A stretch of DNA of 64,000 bases from Vreelandella boliviensis LC1 (GCF_000236035.1 NZ_JH393257.1:1351542-1415541), one strand, 5' to 3'. Counted from the stretch's first letter, positions 10,401-18,963 are shown. Notes: generated from the sequence alone by a model not told the origin. Program-made: numbers and translations.

Positions 10401-10940
10401 GTAATAAGACTGCCACAGTTCAGCATGCGACGATGCTGCCTTACTGGGCACCCATGCATTCGCCTCCGATTCCGACAGTGTCTCCGGTTTGGTCTTCGAT
10501 AAAAAACGATCCTGCGCATCGACGTCATTGAGCGTAAAGCGCTCGTCCGCTTGCGGGCTCAATAGATCTCGGGGTATCACTGGCGGATCTGCCGGCAGAA
10601 GGTGACCTTCCTGGGTCACCCAAAGTCCGCACACCAGCGGTGATAATACATCCGGGTACAACGCCTCTCGCTTCTTGCCGTGCGATTCGAGTGCCTTGTA
10701 AATCACAGGCCGCAACACAACGCGGACTGCCTGCACGCTCTCTGGCTCTCCGTGAAAAAGCCTTTTTAGAACCTGTGCATCCTTCAAAAAGCCGGTTTCA
10801 TAAACGCTTCGCTCAATCTTGTGGGCCTGCTTGAGCTCACTCTCCTTCAGAGCGCCTTGGCCGCTTTCGCTATCTGCCAGCGAATCTCGCCAATAAGCGG
10901 CCCACTGCTGCGATTTAAAGTGGAGAGTAGTCCCTGTCAT
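7410..10940 (-). CDS. SF1 helicase fused to phospholipase D nuclease, Mokosh type II-like
   Basis: 1176 aa. An Upf1-like superfamily 1 helicase: Walker A NGPPGTGKTTF near residue 300, a long Glu/Gln-rich probable coiled-coil insertion at roughly 370-600, Walker B DEAGQ near 700, then VGTVHALQGAERPVV and NVAVSRAKDSFLVFGD. The last 170 residues form one phospholipase D domain with HSKLVMVDD and SYNWA. A single-chain helicase-PLD fusion is the described architecture of the anti-phage protein MkoC (Mokosh type II); I assign this by architecture only. Its ATG overlaps the hsdS TGA by 4 nt (ATGA), so it is translationally coupled to the type I restriction-modification genes. A fully independent role is unlikely from this context. 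Confidence 0.8.
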   Translation of the reverse strand: MTGTTLHFKSQQWAAYWRDSLADSESGQGALKESELKQAHKIERSVYETGFLKDAQVLKRLFHGEPESVQAVRVVLRPVIYKALESHGKKREALYPDVLSPLVCGLWVTQEGHLLPADPPVIPRDLLSPQADERFTLNDVDAQDRFLSKTKPETLSESEANAWVPSKAASSHAELWQSYYEISRKLFKTLCPTERITEGFVDAEQPRLAKVDSSGGASKHILALYDWLSQTKESVPLLDTYALACHAHDAPCLSASDSFSTRLGHAGRAYPLAPAQRDALAQVMAMGEGELLAINGPPGTGKTTFVLSVVASLWVKAALAEDEPPLIMAASTNNQAVTNILDAFAQGMELDTTLMGQRWLPGLKSFGGYFASKKREAEAGVTYQTQSFYQEFERPEHVEQAEAAFLNMARQALEDDSLLYVETVKERLHKQLTTLEAELNRYQSFWNELQAITAQVDALSPTAMDDAASNLQTLEEEQVGVEQDLKCWRRCCADEPWLMTLLGRLPPFKNKRRLKRQIVIDEQFSTDGKHLCEAVDHNAIEGTLTSWLAQQQHAIAQQKEVLTELHQLNAKLSNTRAHWEQLWAKLESDLPNPTTFEALDAGLDTTLRFRLFQLAMHYWEARWLEDCAAQQKDLESLGTIREKTGKKTVIPRWRRRMKLTPCIVSTLHMLPSKMTHGVPDGSGKFRDEYLVNEIDLLILDEAGQVAPDVAGASMALAKRAIAIGDIHQIKPVANMSAVVDIGNLRHRGLLSDSDGYTGLQENGRCVTDGSVMRIAQAASRHHYLERAEPGMFLREHRRCLNSIIAYCNDLCYRGLLQPLRANSAIDPNLPPFGYVHVDGRAETPPSGSRVNRLEAITVAEWLAAKREQLESVHDKPLEQIVGVVTPFKAQANLIEQECRARHIQVGRGESEMTVGTVHALQGAERPVVLFSGVYSRHDDGSFIDNDPSILNVAVSRAKDSFLVFGDMDVIDAAPRGTPRHLLGRYLFSREENELLFTASIARPDLLELCRKPRVINDAEEHDDCIKELLEHVSSRLDMVSPWISYSRLDETGILTALRKATARGIAVTIYTDHRFNTANGDQTDNQKAARFERCCEALAEDNVTVKVVNQVHSKLVMVDDHVMCAGSYNWACAARHGPYRNMETSILYSGELMEELKLQREALEKRVRNQHPENTV

Positions 10941-12352
10941 ACCGTTGCCTTTTTCCTTGTACGTTTTGCTGGCGTTTTCGTCGCCCGCTCTGCCTTGATG
11001 CGTTCCAGCAGGGCGGAGGCAGAGTTCTCACCGCTGATGAGCTCTGGGTTGTCTTTGCGCCACTGCTCGGTGAACTCGCCGCGAAACGCTTTGGCGAGGA
11101 TGGATTGGGTGAGGTTATTCACTCGCGCCAGCGCTTGATTCACCTCCTGCTCGATACGGTCGGCGTGGGCGAAGAGCTGATCAACATGGCGGACGATTTC
11201 GGTTTGTTCCTCGCATGGAGGCTTGGGGAGTGGGATTTCTAAAAGAGCTTTCTGTCCAATATTTCGCATCGACATTTGATTGCCAGTTGAGCGCCCTTGG
11301 ATTTCCTGACGTCCACTTATAGAACGGAGGAATATGTTAGCCCATAACTTATCCCCATCTTTCATTTCCAAACGAAGGACCTTATCACTGAGCATGAGAT
11401 TTTTCGTCACCTTGTGAACGATCACAGGATTGCCCAGCAACTCGATTGTATTAGCTCTTGATATTAGAAAGTCACCAACTTTTATCCTTCGCGTTTCGAG
11501 AAACAGGCTGTTTTGGGGCAATGTTTTGCTCTGTTTCTCATCGTAGATACCCCAAGTAACTGCGCTGATCTTGATGATGCCAAACTCACCTTCGTTGGGT
11601 GGTGTTTCAATGCATTTTAGGTTCTTACCGGATTCGATTTTATCGACGAGCCCTCCTAGAGTTATTTTGGCCCATCCAGTCAGGTCACTAGTCCCCCGCC
11701 ACTCCTCCGTCAACCGCCCACTCACCGCCGCTGCCAGCACGGATTGGCGGAAGCGTTTGAGGATTTTCGGGATGCGCTCAAGGCGGGCTTGGGTGTTTTC
11801 CACCTGGGCCAGCAGGGTATCGAGTTTATCGGCGATGACTTTTTGTTCGGCGAGTGGGGGCAATGGAAAGGCAATATTCAAAAACTGCTGGTTTCTAAGA
11901 TGGACTTGCGTCGCCCCAACTTTTTCACTTTTAACGATAAATCGATATTCTGAAGAATTTGAATACCAGACCAACAATTTCCGGTTCAAATAATTACTTA
12001 TGTTTAATGAATACATCCCTTGAGTTATCAGCGCTTCCCCTTGACCCTTGTAATGCGCAATAAGTCCAAGAAAATCAGCTTTTTGAGATAAATCTCGAAG
12101 AGTTAAAAGGATAGCTCCAGGTGAAACCACCTTAGAGGCGTTAGAGCTTAAAAAATCTGATGGAATATAATTCGGTTTTTTCTTTAAACTAATTATACCA
12201 TTTTTTTTGATATCCCCCTTGTTAAGAACTAAGGTTCCACTCTTGGTATAATCATTCCTTGTTGGGCTAGCTCCGCCAACCATTTCTAGAACCACATCAG
12301 AAATAGTTATCAAACTCCATTCGATTGGAAGATTACAGGTAGCCAAGCTCAT
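10937..12352 (-). CDS. hsdS: Type I restriction-modification specificity subunit HsdS
   Basis: 471 aa DNA-recognition subunit with two target-recognition domains (TRDs), about residues 1-160 and 225-385. They are separated by conserved helical repeats: LPPLAEQKVIADKLDTLLAQ in the middle and PPCEEQTEIVRHVDQLFAHA near the C-terminus, each followed by an SVLAAAVSGRLTEEW-type segment. The TRD-coding stretches are visibly AT-richer than the helix-coding stretches, suggesting exchange of recognition domains. The ATG overlaps the hsdM stop (ATGA) and the stop overlaps the helicase-PLD start. The DNA target cannot be read from sequence. Confidence 0.93.
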   Translation of the reverse strand: MSLATCNLPIEWSLITISDVVLEMVGGASPTRNDYTKSGTLVLNKGDIKKNGIISLKKKPNYIPSDFLSSNASKVVSPGAILLTLRDLSQKADFLGLIAHYKGQGEALITQGMYSLNISNYLNRKLLVWYSNSSEYRFIVKSEKVGATQVHLRNQQFLNIAFPLPPLAEQKVIADKLDTLLAQVENTQARLERIPKILKRFRQSVLAAAVSGRLTEEWRGTSDLTGWAKITLGGLVDKIESGKNLKCIETPPNEGEFGIIKISAVTWGIYDEKQSKTLPQNSLFLETRRIKVGDFLISRANTIELLGNPVIVHKVTKNLMLSDKVLRLEMKDGDKLWANIFLRSISGRQEIQGRSTGNQMSMRNIGQKALLEIPLPKPPCEEQTEIVRHVDQLFAHADRIEQEVNQALARVNNLTQSILAKAFRGEFTEQWRKDNPELISGENSASALLERIKAERATKTPAKRTRKKATV

Positions 12353-13920
12353 TTCTCTAACGTCTCCAGTAGCAAATCAAGCTCCCTCAATGCTGCTGCC
12401 AGCTCCTCTTTTGCCTCAATAGCCAGCATTTCCGGCGCGGGCAGATTGGCGGCATCCACGCTGTCGCTGTCTTTTAGCCAGCTGATATCCAGCGAGTCGC
12501 CTTTGTGCTCGGCAATCCACGCGCGGCTAAAACAGCGCCAGCGGCTGTGAATCATGCGCTCGTCAACGCCCTGGTTTTCGTCGGTGGCTTTGGTGGTTTC
12601 CGGCAGTTCGATCTTATCGGAATGGAAACTCCACTCGCCTTCTTGGCGTTTACTTAGGCCATTAGGACTGTCACCAAAGACGGCCTCAAATGGCTTCAAG
12701 TGCTGCTCGCCAAAGGGGGTACGCTTGCCAAAGCTCGGCATGTTGGTGCGCAGGTCGTAGACCCACACATTTTCGGAGCAGCCGGTATCCTGGTATTTAT
12801 CCGTGGCGCTGCCTTTGGTGAAGAACAGCACGTTGGTTTTGACGCCCTGAGCGTAAAAAATACCGGTGGGCAGGCGCAAAATGGTGTGCAGGTTGCACTT
12901 ATCCATCAGGTCGCGGCGCACCTCGGTACCTACGCCCGCTTCGAATAGCACGTTATCCGGTAGTACCACGGCGGCGCGGCCACTGGGTTTTAGGTTGCGG
13001 TAAATATGCTGCAGAAAGGCAAGCTGCTTGTTGTTGGTTTTAAACGTCAGGTCGTCTCGGGTAATGCTGGCGTCGCCGCCCTTGCTGGTGCCAAAGGGCG
13101 GGTTGGCCAGTATGACATCGGCTTTGGCGAGGCTTGCGCCCGCTTGGCCCAGGGCGTTGCCGAGATGCACCACGCCTTCGTCATCGCCTTCCATGCCGTG
13201 TAGCAGGCAGTTCATTAACGCCAGGCGGCGGGTGCCGGGCACCAGTTCAATGCCTACAAAGGCTTTGTTTTGCTGAAAAAGCTGCTGCTGGGCGTCCAGA
13301 TCAGCTAGGTCGTCGGTGTGCTCTTTAATGTACTGGTCGGCAGCGGTTAAAAAGCCCGCCGTACCCGCCGCCGGGTCTTGAATAATCTCACTATGCTGGG
13401 GTTTTAAGCAGCGCACCATGCTGTTGATCAGTGCGCGGGGTGTGAAGTACTGACCCGCACCGGATTTGGTTTCGTTGGCGTTTTTCTCCAGCAGCCCCTC
13501 GTATAAATCGCCCAGGCCATCTTGTTGGGCGTTGAACCAATCGATTTGATCAAGTGCTACGACCATCTGTCTTAAATGCCGCGGCTCTCTGAGGCGAGTT
13601 TGTGCATCGGCGTAAACAGCTGTTATCAATGGGTCGTTATGTATTTGATTGCCTTGGCTGTCTTTGCCCGTCGATAAAGCGAGCAAAATTCGTTTATACG
13701 TTTCGAGCAGGTTCTGACCATCTTTGCTGTTCAGATCCGTCCAGCGGCAGCCTTCCGGCAGTGGGTGCTTTTTCAGGGTGCCCGCTTCGGTGTTCTCATG
13801 CACCATCTTGATAAACAGCAGCAGCACCAGCTCGGTGACGTAGTCGGAGTAGTTGATGCCGTCATCGCGCAGTACGTCACACAGGTTCCAGAGTTTTTGA
13901 ACGATGTCGTTGTGGGTCAC
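12349..13920 (-). CDS. hsdM: Type I restriction-modification methyltransferase HsdM
   Basis: N6-adenine methyltransferase subunit. An HsdM N-terminal helical domain (NDIVQKLWNLCDVLRDDG, YVTELVLLLFIKM) is followed by the SAM-binding motif DPAAGTAGFL and catalytic motif NPPF near the middle. The frame extends to a TTG at 13932, but that codon has no ribosome site. The GTG at 13920 aligns with the usual HsdM start and has GGAAA upstream, so it is preferred (523 aa). It follows fic by less than 20 bp and overlaps hsdS by 4 bp, so fic, hsdM, hsdS and the helicase-PLD gene look like one operon. Modification target unknown. Confidence 0.93.
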   Translation of the reverse strand: MTHNDIVQKLWNLCDVLRDDGINYSDYVTELVLLLFIKMVHENTEAGTLKKHPLPEGCRWTDLNSKDGQNLLETYKRILLALSTGKDSQGNQIHNDPLITAVYADAQTRLREPRHLRQMVVALDQIDWFNAQQDGLGDLYEGLLEKNANETKSGAGQYFTPRALINSMVRCLKPQHSEIIQDPAAGTAGFLTAADQYIKEHTDDLADLDAQQQLFQQNKAFVGIELVPGTRRLALMNCLLHGMEGDDEGVVHLGNALGQAGASLAKADVILANPPFGTSKGGDASITRDDLTFKTNNKQLAFLQHIYRNLKPSGRAAVVLPDNVLFEAGVGTEVRRDLMDKCNLHTILRLPTGIFYAQGVKTNVLFFTKGSATDKYQDTGCSENVWVYDLRTNMPSFGKRTPFGEQHLKPFEAVFGDSPNGLSKRQEGEWSFHSDKIELPETTKATDENQGVDERMIHSRWRCFSRAWIAEHKGDSLDISWLKDSDSVDAANLPAPEMLAIEAKEELAAALRELDLLLETLEK

Positions 13921-13938
13921 GTTTGTTTCCAAGTTGAT

Positions 13939-15009
13939 TTAACCGCGCTCAAGAAAAAGGGCCATCAGCGGTGTATTGATATAAAAGTTGCTGCGACCTA
14001 CTTTGGTTTTATCCAGTAGGCCAGTGCTTACCAATTCTTCTAGGTACTTAGTAGCGGTGATGCGGCTAACGCCTAAATCGTCCATCACAAATTCAATTTT
14101 GGTGTAGGGGTGATTAAACAGGTTGTTAAGCAGCTCCTGTCGATAAATTTTGGGACACTCCTCGCGCATTCTGTGCTTTGTGTGTTGCATCAGCTCGCGA
14201 ATGTGGCCGATTAAGTCGATGGTTTGCTGAGCCGTTTGGCTTACCCCTTCCAGCATGTAAAGCAACCAGGGCTCCCAGTTGCCGGTGTTTCTGACTGCTT
14301 GCAGCTCTTCGTAGTAGCGCGCCTTGGTCTGGATTAGATAGCGGCTGAGGTAAAGCACGGGCAGGTCGAGTAGGTCTTTGGCAACCAGGTACAGCATATT
14401 GATGATTCGTCCTGTTCTACCATTACCGTCGTAGAACGGGTGAATGCTTTCAAATTGATGGTGAATGATCGCCATTTTGACCAGTGGGTCGGCATCGCAA
14501 AGGGTGTCATCATTGATGTAAGCCACTAGGTTTTCGATTAAATCGACGATTACCTGTGCGGACTGAGGTGGTTCGTAAACCACTTCGCCAGTTGCTTGGT
14601 TTTTTAGTGCCGTACCCGGTAGTTTGCGTAAGCCTGCGCGATTTTTCTCAAGCGTTTCCTGAATAACGAGAATGTCATTGAGGCGAAGTAAACGGCTGTG
14701 CCGAACGCTGTTGAACCCGGCGCGTAGGGCAGTAGCATAATCCTGAACTTCTTTGGTTTCGGGAGCTATGCTGGCTTCATCGGCTACCACTGCCCGATAA
14801 AGGTCATCCTGAGTGGTAATGATATTTTCAATTTCAGAGCTATGCCGTGCTTCCTGCAGTGTGAGCGTGTTGATCAGGATTTCTTCATTGGGAATAGTCG
14901 CGGCAACGCCTTTAAGCTCGGCCAGGTAACGGTGCGCCTGAGCCGCTTGTTTCAATACAGCTCGGGTTTCCCACTGCTCTATGGCATCAAGAGGAAGGGA
15001 TGGCAGCAC
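13939..15009 (-). CDS. Fic family AMP-transferase-like protein
   Basis: 356 aa. The Fic motif HPFYDGNGRTGR is complete at residues 190-201, including the catalytic His and the Asn-Gly-Arg anion-binding loop, so AMPylation (or another phosphotransfer to protein hydroxyls) is expected. An inhibitory-helix motif SSEIEN at residues 57-62 fits the (S/T)xxxE(G/N) pattern of class II, self-inhibited Fic proteins. The C-terminus (DDLGVSRITATKYLEELVSTGLLD) is a winged-helix segment that may bind DNA. Start is GTG with AAAGGATT upstream. It sits between hsdR and hsdM, a placement known for Fic/DOC-like genes in type I loci, and is preceded by an inverted repeat that could be its own operator. The target is unknown. 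Confidence 0.9.
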   Translation of the reverse strand: MLPSLPLDAIEQWETRAVLKQAAQAHRYLAELKGVAATIPNEEILINTLTLQEARHSSEIENIITTQDDLYRAVVADEASIAPETKEVQDYATALRAGFNSVRHSRLLRLNDILVIQETLEKNRAGLRKLPGTALKNQATGEVVYEPPQSAQVIVDLIENLVAYINDDTLCDADPLVKMAIIHHQFESIHPFYDGNGRTGRIINMLYLVAKDLLDLPVLYLSRYLIQTKARYYEELQAVRNTGNWEPWLLYMLEGVSQTAQQTIDLIGHIRELMQHTKHRMREECPKIYRQELLNNLFNHPYTKIEFVMDDLGVSRITATKYLEELVSTGLLDKTKVGRSNFYINTPLMALFLERG

Positions 15010-15023
15010 GGTTAATCCTTTTA

Positions 15024-15052
15024 ATGTATAGAAAAAAGAAAAATCTATACAT
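15024..15052. promoter_or_regulatory. Palindromic operator-like site upstream of fic
   Basis: Perfect 9-bp arms ATGTATAGA (15024-15032) and TCTATACAT (15044-15052) separated by an A-rich 11-bp spacer, directly upstream of the fic ribosome site. The whole 118-bp gap between hsdR and fic is AT-rich; a second near-palindrome, TTTCTATATATGAAA, lies further upstream. On the minus strand TTGCAT and TATAGA could serve as -35/-10 with 15-bp spacing, the latter inside the palindrome. This fits an internal promoter for fic-hsdM-hsdS-helicase under repression. Confidence 0.55.
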
Positions 15053-15127
15053 ATCTAACGTCATATGCAAAGAAAATAGCGCTTTTCTATATATGAAAGC
15101 TGTTACTTATCTAGAAAAATGCGAAAA

Positions 15128-18100
15128 CTATGCACTTTTGGGCGGCCATATCGCCTCATTGAGCTCTTCCAGCACACTATCTAACTGCTCCCCCAGCACT
15201 TTATCCAGCTGTTTTGCGCCCCCTTGAAAGGCGGGGAGCTGGTTGACGGTCTCCCGATCCAGAATCACTTCTTTGGTGAGCTGTTTGGCCAGTTTTCCTA
15301 ACCACTTACGTTGGTTGGGCGTCCAGTCGTGCTGGATGTAGAGGCGATCCATGGCATCGGCGACGCGCTGCTCAAAAGGCTTTAATGGCTCGCCGAGGGC
15401 GGCACGGCGAATGTGGCCGATGATGCTGGCGGCGATATCCTGATTGGTGTGGTTGCGCACGGCGCTTTGCAGGTTGGCTTCCGAGTAGCCGTGGTTATCC
15501 AGCAACACTTTGACGTCTTTCAACTGTTGGCGGGTCAGGTCGCGGGGTTGGTTAACCACCACGGCTAAGGCAGCAGATTGGTTGATCTGCTCTTTGATAA
15601 ACGCATTGAAGCTATCCAGGTAATCTTCCGGGCGTTTATGTACGCCGTAGCTTTGGCTGCGCTCGCGAATCTCATCGTCGTGGTCGGAAATCACCGGCAT
15701 GCATTCGCTGCCCACCAGGTGTTTTACCTCAGCTAGCTGGTGTATTAGGCCGCTATGCTGGCGAAGAAACTTGGATGCCTCCCTTGGCCCCAGCTTATGT
15801 AAATGTTCATGGAGCTTGTTCGGCTCCACGCCCCATAGGTTTTGTAGGTCATTGAGCTTTTGTTTAAGGGCAGGTTTATGTTCCGCTTTGGTGTCGGCTT
15901 TGCGCAGTACACGCATTACTTTTTGACTGAGCTGGCTGAGCACTACGTCAGCCTGGCTTTCGCCCTGCTGTTCGCCGGGGCTTTTTAGCGCATTTTCCAA
16001 CTGGTGCTCATCAGTCAGCTCATCGACTAGCTGGGCAAGGCTGATATTGGGGTCTCGCACCAGCGGCTTCATGGTGTTGACCTCCGCTAGAGCGGCGTAG
16101 ATATCCACCGGATCGTAGATGGTGAAAACGGTCTTGCCGATCTCATCACAGCGACGGGTGGCACGGCCAATCATCTGTTCAAAAAGAATCCGCGAGCGCA
16201 CCTGGCGCATAAATACCAAGTGGCAGATTTTCGGTACGTCGATACCGGTGGTAAGTAGATCCACGGTAATCGCGATATTGGGGTAGCGCTCGTTTTTATA
16301 GCGGCGGATCAGTTGGTTAACCTTATCGCTTTTGCCGGTGATTTTAGCTACCGCGGCTTGGTGATAGCTGCCGTTATAAAGTGCTTTGAAGGCGTCATCC
16401 AGCAGCCTTTTGACCATATCAGCGTGGAGGTCGGTGGCGCAGAAAATCAGCGTTTTTTCGTCGCCAAACGGGTCTAGCTCTTCGGCCAGCTGCTCGCAGA
16501 TCACGCGGTTGAAGTTTTCGTTGATAACCTGGCGATTGAAGGCGTCGACGTCAAAGCGCAGCTCGTCTTCAAGTTCAGTGGTATCAACTTCGCCGGTTTG
16601 GGTGTTGATGACCTCGATGGGCTTACCTTTCTCAAACAGGATGCCTTCTTGGGTCAGCAGGGTTTCATAGCGGATGGGCGGCTCGTGGTCGATCAGCCAA
16701 TCATCCGCCACCGCTTCCCGGTAGGAATAGGTGTAAATCGGTTTGCCGAAAATCTCGCTGGTGTGCTTGGCTGGGGTAGCGGTAAGCGCGATTTTGATCG
16801 CATCGAAGTAATCGAGCACCCGGCGGTAGCTGGAGAGGTACTGGCTAGCGTCGCGGGTGGCCAGCTCGCCTTCGGTCATCTCCTGATCCAGCGTGTAGCC
16901 GCGGTGGGCTTCGTCGATGATGATGCAGTCGAATTGATCAATCGGCGGCGGCTGGTCGCTCATAAAAATGCGCTTCACCATGGCCTGCACGGTGGCGACC
17001 TGCACGCGGGTTTCGGCTTCTGCTGCCATATCGCCCAGTTCTGCCACGTTGTAGATTTTGCTCAGGGTTTGGTTCTGCTCCAACGGGGCTTCGTTGAAGG
17101 CATCAATGGCTTGATCGCCAAGGGCAGTGCGGTCGACCAGAAATAGAATGCGGTGAAAACGCTCGGTTTTTAAAAACCGGTACATCAGGCCAATAATGGT
17201 GCGGGTCTTACCGGTTCCGGTTGCCATGGCTAGCAGGGCAGAGCGGGTGCCGTGAGCTAGGGCGTGTTCAGTCGCCAGAATTGCTTTTTGCTGGTACTCC
17301 CTGAGCCGCAGGTAACCAAAAGGCTCTTGTTTGAGCAGCTTGTCGGCGTTTTCCCTATCGCGTTCGAGCAGGTTTAACAGGCCTCCGGGGGTATGAAAAC
17401 GGGGTAAGGCGCGGCGGGTGTTGCTGGGTTCCCGTATATCTCGAAACCAGGTGCCCGACTGCTCTGCAAGCTGTGGCAGATAGGGGCGTCCGTTGCAGGA
17501 GTACACGAAAGGTACTTTAAAGTGTCCTTCTTCATCAGCGGGCCATGCAATGGTTCGCCCGGCAAGCTCCCAGGCGCCGACCAGCGGTAGTTCAATGCTT
17601 AGGCCTTTGCTGTAGCGCTCGGATTGGTCAATCTTGCCCGCTACATTGGTGTTTTCTTTTTTAGCTTCGACCACGGCAATCGGCGTTAAACCGCAAAACA
17701 GCACATAGTCTGCTCGTTCCTTTCGGCCATTGGTTTGATGCGCTGGCTGAGTGGGCCATTCAGCAATAGCGCGGTAGGTGCCTTTCTCGGGGCGAGCGCC
17801 TTTTTGATAGGTAATCTCTTGGCTGTCGGCTTCCCAGCCTGCTTCATTGAGCTGCTGATCAATCAGTATTCGTGTTAACTCTTCACTCAGCACTAATGTG
17901 TCGCTGGCGGCTTTTGTTTTACTGGCTACCTGCTGGCGCTGCTGGTTAACGCTGCTTTCGCCCTGTGCGGTTAGTTGCGTTTGCAGGGCGCGGATTTTAG
18001 CTTCGTAAGCCTGTTGCTGCTGGTCTAGTGCCTGTTCGTGGCTTTGTGCCTGTTTTGCCAGGGCGCGTGACTCTTCGTCCATGGCCAAGGCCAGTGCCTC

Positions 18101-18661
18101 GTATTCCCGCTTTTCTTGCTCGACCAGTTGGCTAAGCTGCTGGCTACTGTCCAGTGCCTTGTTGGCGTGTTGAAGCTCGTGGCGGAGCTTTTCAATATCG
18201 GCCTGAAGCTGGCGCGACTGCGCGCTGGGGTCAGTGGGGGGTACAAAGGGGCCAGGCTTGAAGGCAGTGCCTGCCTTGCCAAACGAACGGTGGAACCAGA
18301 TCGCCAGTTCGCGGGCAAGCTTCAGGCCATCCATTGCTTCTTTGTGGCGGGTGCGAAACTGGTGGGTGGCTTTGTTGCCCTCGATACGCAGGGTGTGAAA
18401 CAGTTCTTTAACCTGGGGCTCAAGGCGCAGCTCGCGATTTAAACGGTAGAGTAAGTCGGCTTGGCTGGTTTGGTCATCAAAATCTATCCCGGACAACGCC
18501 GCCATATGCTGGGCGAGTGCTTCCCCCAACTGGCGCAACTTAATTAAGGTGGTGTTGGGATCGCCAGCAAAGGCGCGTTCGGCGGAGGCCGGTAGTTCGA
18601 CAAATAGCGCATCATGTTCTGCTAAAAAGCCAAAGTTGCTGGGAGGATAGGGTGTTGTCAT
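15128..18661 (-). CDS. hsdR: Type I restriction enzyme subunit HsdR
   Basis: 1177 aa ATP-dependent translocase and endonuclease subunit. In order: an N-terminal DUF4145-like helical region (residues 1-130), a Gln/Glu-rich coiled coil (about 150-245), a nuclease domain with ADYVLF...IAVVEAKK (PD-ExK type, about 310-330), SF2 helicase motifs MATGTGKTRT and IIIDEAHRGY, then TGIDVPKICHLVF and QMIGRATRR, and an EcoEI-type C-terminal domain. GGAGAG precedes the ATG. It leads the minus-strand cassette but is separated from fic by 118 bp, so nuclease and methylase may be transcribed independently. Confidence 0.95.
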   Translation of the reverse strand: MTTPYPPSNFGFLAEHDALFVELPASAERAFAGDPNTTLIKLRQLGEALAQHMAALSGIDFDDQTSQADLLYRLNRELRLEPQVKELFHTLRIEGNKATHQFRTRHKEAMDGLKLARELAIWFHRSFGKAGTAFKPGPFVPPTDPSAQSRQLQADIEKLRHELQHANKALDSSQQLSQLVEQEKREYEALALAMDEESRALAKQAQSHEQALDQQQQAYEAKIRALQTQLTAQGESSVNQQRQQVASKTKAASDTLVLSEELTRILIDQQLNEAGWEADSQEITYQKGARPEKGTYRAIAEWPTQPAHQTNGRKERADYVLFCGLTPIAVVEAKKENTNVAGKIDQSERYSKGLSIELPLVGAWELAGRTIAWPADEEGHFKVPFVYSCNGRPYLPQLAEQSGTWFRDIREPSNTRRALPRFHTPGGLLNLLERDRENADKLLKQEPFGYLRLREYQQKAILATEHALAHGTRSALLAMATGTGKTRTIIGLMYRFLKTERFHRILFLVDRTALGDQAIDAFNEAPLEQNQTLSKIYNVAELGDMAAEAETRVQVATVQAMVKRIFMSDQPPPIDQFDCIIIDEAHRGYTLDQEMTEGELATRDASQYLSSYRRVLDYFDAIKIALTATPAKHTSEIFGKPIYTYSYREAVADDWLIDHEPPIRYETLLTQEGILFEKGKPIEVINTQTGEVDTTELEDELRFDVDAFNRQVINENFNRVICEQLAEELDPFGDEKTLIFCATDLHADMVKRLLDDAFKALYNGSYHQAAVAKITGKSDKVNQLIRRYKNERYPNIAITVDLLTTGIDVPKICHLVFMRQVRSRILFEQMIGRATRRCDEIGKTVFTIYDPVDIYAALAEVNTMKPLVRDPNISLAQLVDELTDEHQLENALKSPGEQQGESQADVVLSQLSQKVMRVLRKADTKAEHKPALKQKLNDLQNLWGVEPNKLHEHLHKLGPREASKFLRQHSGLIHQLAEVKHLVGSECMPVISDHDDEIRERSQSYGVHKRPEDYLDSFNAFIKEQINQSAALAVVVNQPRDLTRQQLKDVKVLLDNHGYSEANLQSAVRNHTNQDIAASIIGHIRRAALGEPLKPFEQRVADAMDRLYIQHDWTPNQRKWLGKLAKQLTKEVILDRETVNQLPAFQGGAKQLDKVLGEQLDSVLEELNEAIWPPKSA

Positions 18662-18963
18662 TACATTTACTCTCCACGTTTTGCAAATTGGCTTTGTCGC
18701 GAATGCTTAATTACAACCCATACTAATGAAATAGGGTGTGCTTAGCTAAGTCTACTTTTGGAGATTGGTTTTCTTGAGTAGCTTTAAACACGACTTTGAA
18801 ATGATGTATCCAGCTCAATTCAAGAGACACTGTCTCCCAAATTGAAAAGGCTCGATAAAAGCGGCGAATGTTGTGCAAGTTGCTGAAGTCAAATCTTGCC
18901 CAGACAATCGTTGAGCTTGTGCGAGAGCGGTTCTTGTTAGCCATCGATGGAGAATTCCACCCC
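18662..18963. other. Divergent intergenic region between hsdR and phosphatase gene
   Basis: 302 bp without a supported gene. Its right half is open in the phosphatase frame but lacks family similarity. It should hold the hsdR promoter (minus strand) and the phosphatase promoter; no clear repeat or operator was recognised. Confidence 0.4.
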
